From contig CAWJLY010000002.1 in assembly GCA_963843805.1 (NCBI GenBank), positions 71,501 to 135,500 of the forward strand: a DNA stretch of 64,000 bases, written 5' to 3'. Of this stretch, positions 62,145 through 64,000 are shown in pieces (positions within the stretch are counted from its first letter, which is position 1; each line of letters starts with the position of its first letter). The notes beneath the pieces are model-generated. The model had not been told where the DNA came from, did no database searches, and worked only from the letters and a program-made list of their open reading frames with translations. Position numbers and translations under genes: made by a program. This stretch comes from Ideonella_A sp963843805. Its GTDB lineage: Bacteria; Pseudomonadota; Gammaproteobacteria; Burkholderiales; Burkholderiaceae_C.

Positions 62145-64000
62145 ATAGGGGCCGGCCATTATTGGCCGGTCCCCTCCCACACCACCCGGCATGCGGGTCC
62201 GCACCGGGCGGTTCGAGAAGTTGAGGTCATGAGAGACGGGGTAAACCCAATCGGTCGAACCAGGCGATCGTCAGCACGCTGTTCAGCAGCTTCGCGCTGT
62301 TGCGCCACCAGCGACGGCTGTTCGCCGCCACGCGGCAGGCGACATTTTCTGGAGCGCCCATCCGCCGCAGTTCGCGGTACATCGTGGCGCCGCGTTTCCA
62401 TTGCTTGAGCTGGATTGCGCGCAGCCTGTGGCGCAAGCCTTCGTCCAGCTCTCGCCAGACCGAGGGTGTTTGCGCCAGCCCGAAGTACGCCTTCCAGCCC
62501 AGTAGATAGGGCCGCAGCCCATCCACCACGCCCTGCATGCTGCGTCCGCCACTGCGGCGCGTCAGTTGCCGCACCCGCTGCTTGAACGTTGCCAGCGGCT
62601 TGTCAGCCACCCGGCGTTTGACCTCGCCTCCCCGCGCTACCCACAAGCTGTAGCCCAGGAATTTGCGGCCGAACACGCTGGCCACCGCACTCTTGGCTTC
62701 GTTGACCGTCAGGTGCAGCTTGCCATACAGCCGCCTCAGCAGTGCCATCACCCGCTCGCCCGCCTGACGACTGCGAACATAGACGTTCGCATCGTCGGCG
62801 TAGCGCACGAAGCAATGGCCCCTGCGTTCCAATTCCTTGTCCACCTCGTCGAGCATGACGTTTGCCAGCAGGGGCGACAGCGGCCCGCCTTGCGGCGTGC
62901 CTTGGTATCGCTGCTGCACCACGCCATCGCTCATGATCCCGCTGTCGAGATAGGCACGGATCAGCCGGATCACTCCGGCATCCCCGATGCGTTTGCTCAA
63001 TCGGTCGATCAGGATGTCGTGGTTGACCCGGTCGAAGAACTTTTCCAGATCAACATCGACCACGACCCGCCGGCCCGACTGCACGTACGCCTGCGCGGCC
63101 AATACCGCGTCCTGCGCTCGCCGCCCTGGCCTGAAGCCGTAGCTGTGCTCGCTGAAGGTGGGGTCGAGAATGGGTTGCAGCACTTGCAGCAGTGCCTGCT
63201 GGATCAGCCGGTCCACCACCGTCGGGATGCCCAGCTCGCGCTCGCCTCCGTCCGGCTTGGGGATCGTTACCCGTCGCACCGGACTGGGCCGGTACGTCCC
63301 CTTCAGCAGCCGCTCTCGGATTTCGGGCCACGCCGTGACCAAGTGTCTTGCGGTCTGGTCTATGTCCAGCCCGTCGACCCCTGCCGCGCCTTTGTTGGCC
63401 CGCACCCGTTTGAACGCCCTTTGAAGGTTCTCTCTCGTGAACGCGGCGTGTAACAACGCCGCGTGGGGGTTGCCTGTGTCGTTCGGCTCACGTCGCGGGT
63501 CCGAGGCTTCGTCGCTGACAGACTGACGCCCGGCTTCACCGCGCGCTTCTTCCGTCCGCCCCGCTCGCGCGGGCATCTGACGCCTTGCCTCGGACATCGA
63601 CATGTCGTTCGACACTCCTTCTCGTTCGGCCCTTCACCGTGCCCTCCCGTCTCGCGACTGGCCCCGGCTACTACGGCCTCTGCTGACTTCTCGCTCCGGC
63701 TCACCACCGTCGCCCTTTCAGGCACAAGGCGAGATCTCCCCAGGTAAGAACGCACTCCTTCGCTGCACAACCGCCGGATTTACGCCGCCTGACGCTTGAT
63801 CACGAGAGCTTCGCGGTCTTTTGCCCGCTCGCCCTGGTCGGCACCGCCTTCTATCCGGTTCTTGTTCATCGGCTCGCAGCTTCGCTCCACGCTTCCTCCC
63901 CACGCTCGGTCGCCCTCTCGCAGTTGCGCTTCGCTTCGTTCGCTGTGATCAACTTACGGCGGGACTTGCACCCGCAAGAGTGCGCCCATGCTGGGCGCAC
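62145..64000 (-). mobile_element. Group II intron (ribozyme plus reverse transcriptase)
   Basis: On the minus strand the sequence begins GTGCGCCCAGCATGGGCGCA at 64000, which fits the GUGYG 5' splice site, followed by GGGTGCAAGTCCCGCC of domain I. After the coding region, GAACCGCCCGGTGCGGACCC then CATGCCGGGTGGTGTGGGAG is a domain V-like hairpin, and GGGGACCGGCCA-ATAA-TGGCCGGCCCC is the domain VI hairpin, ending near TAT (62147-62145). The length of about 1.86 kb is typical. The exact 3' end is uncertain by a few bases, and the 5' exon is outside the window. Confidence 0.85.
62227..63603 (-). CDS. ltrA: Group II intron reverse transcriptase/maturase
   Basis: 458 residues from ATG 63603 (AAGGAG 11 bases upstream; a GTG at 63615 is also in frame). 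RT domain with GVDGLDIDQTARHL, IPTVVDRLIQQALLQVLQPI, EHSYGFRPGRRAQDAV, VVVDVDLEKFFDRVNHDIL and catalytic FVRYADDANVYV. The maturase X domain follows with VVDGLRPYLLGWKAYFGLAQ. It ends AKLLNSVLTIAWFDRLGLPR with no HNH endonuclease, as in En-minus classes. Needed for splicing and movement of the intron. Confidence 0.93.
   Translation of the reverse strand: MSMSEARRQMPARAGRTEEARGEAGRQSVSDEASDPRREPNDTGNPHAALLHAAFTRENLQRAFKRVRANKGAAGVDGLDIDQTARHLVTAWPEIRERLLKGTYRPSPVRRVTIPKPDGGERELGIPTVVDRLIQQALLQVLQPILDPTFSEHSYGFRPGRRAQDAVLAAQAYVQSGRRVVVDVDLEKFFDRVNHDILIDRLSKRIGDAGVIRLIRAYLDSGIMSDGVVQQRYQGTPQGGPLSPLLANVMLDEVDKELERRGHCFVRYADDANVYVRSRQAGERVMALLRRLYGKLHLTVNEAKSAVASVFGRKFLGYSLWVARGGEVKRRVADKPLATFKQRVRQLTRRSGGRSMQGVVDGLRPYLLGWKAYFGLAQTPSVWRELDEGLRHRLRAIQLKQWKRGATMYRELRRMGAPENVACRVAANSRRWWRNSAKLLNSVLTIAWFDRLGLPRLS

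Noticed and set aside
1..64000. CRISPR arrays, tRNA and rRNA genes
   Set aside because: No regularly spaced repeats and no tRNA or rRNA-like sequence were found by reading.

Overview
This is a GC-rich, gene-dense stretch of bacterial chromosome. The gene content points to a betaproteobacterium, most likely Burkholderiales-like: hemE and priA close to a full atp operon, the proteobacterial-type gshA with gshB, an infA of the short type, lplT next to alr, and GC-rich palindromic intergenic repeats. I cannot name the genus. I saw no rRNA, tRNA or CRISPR array. The right end is a group II intron whose 5' end falls at or very near the last base of the window.

Layout. 1-2.4 kb: two exported beta-rich proteins, the first cut by the window edge. 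2.5-4.4 kb (minus): alr, a DUF2177 membrane protein and arfB, with overlapping stops and starts. 4.6-7.7 kb (plus): lplT, glutathione peroxidase and an aromatic/aspartate aminotransferase. 7.7-12.1 kb: a SNF2-family helicase gene broken by many frameshifts. 12.2-14.4 kb: a secreted Lys/Ala-rich protein and an amidase. 14.5-22.5 kb: a run of signalling genes (LytS-like kinase, LytTR regulator, FecR-like exported protein, haem-motif/HAMP sensor, Ser/Thr kinase, dCache-PAS-GGDEF cyclase). 22.5-28.2 kb: rep, an AEC transporter and priA, with a duplicated gene tail and repeats between the last two. 28.7-33.9 kb: hemE, cysK, a DHH phosphoesterase, lemA and two TPM-domain proteins. 33.9-35.0 kb: a YqjD-YqjE-YqjK-like operon. 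35.2-42.7 kb (minus): atpI-B-E-F-H-A-G-D-C with a strong promoter upstream of atpI. 42.8-45.2 kb: GNAT, aldose 1-epimerase and SMP-30 lactonase. 45.5-49.2 kb: an SLBB polysaccharide exporter with a Wzz-like partner. 49.2-54.5 kb: a four-gene overlapping operon (EamA exporter, aminotransferase, PhzF, VOC) divergent from a MocR-type regulator. 54.7-62.1 kb: infA, an Uup-like ABC-F protein, gshB, DUF1415, kup and gshA. 62.1-64 kb: group II intron with its reverse transcriptase.

A caution for every reader of this annotation: single-base frameshifts interrupt at least nine genes, including the essential atpD (three shifts) and the SNF2 helicase (a dozen or more). Almost all shift the frame in the same +1 direction, as if one extra base were present. 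The encoded proteins are otherwise well preserved, so I treat most of these as probable sequence errors and annotate the genes across the shifts. The alternative, real decay or frameshift decoding, is raised in the findings.
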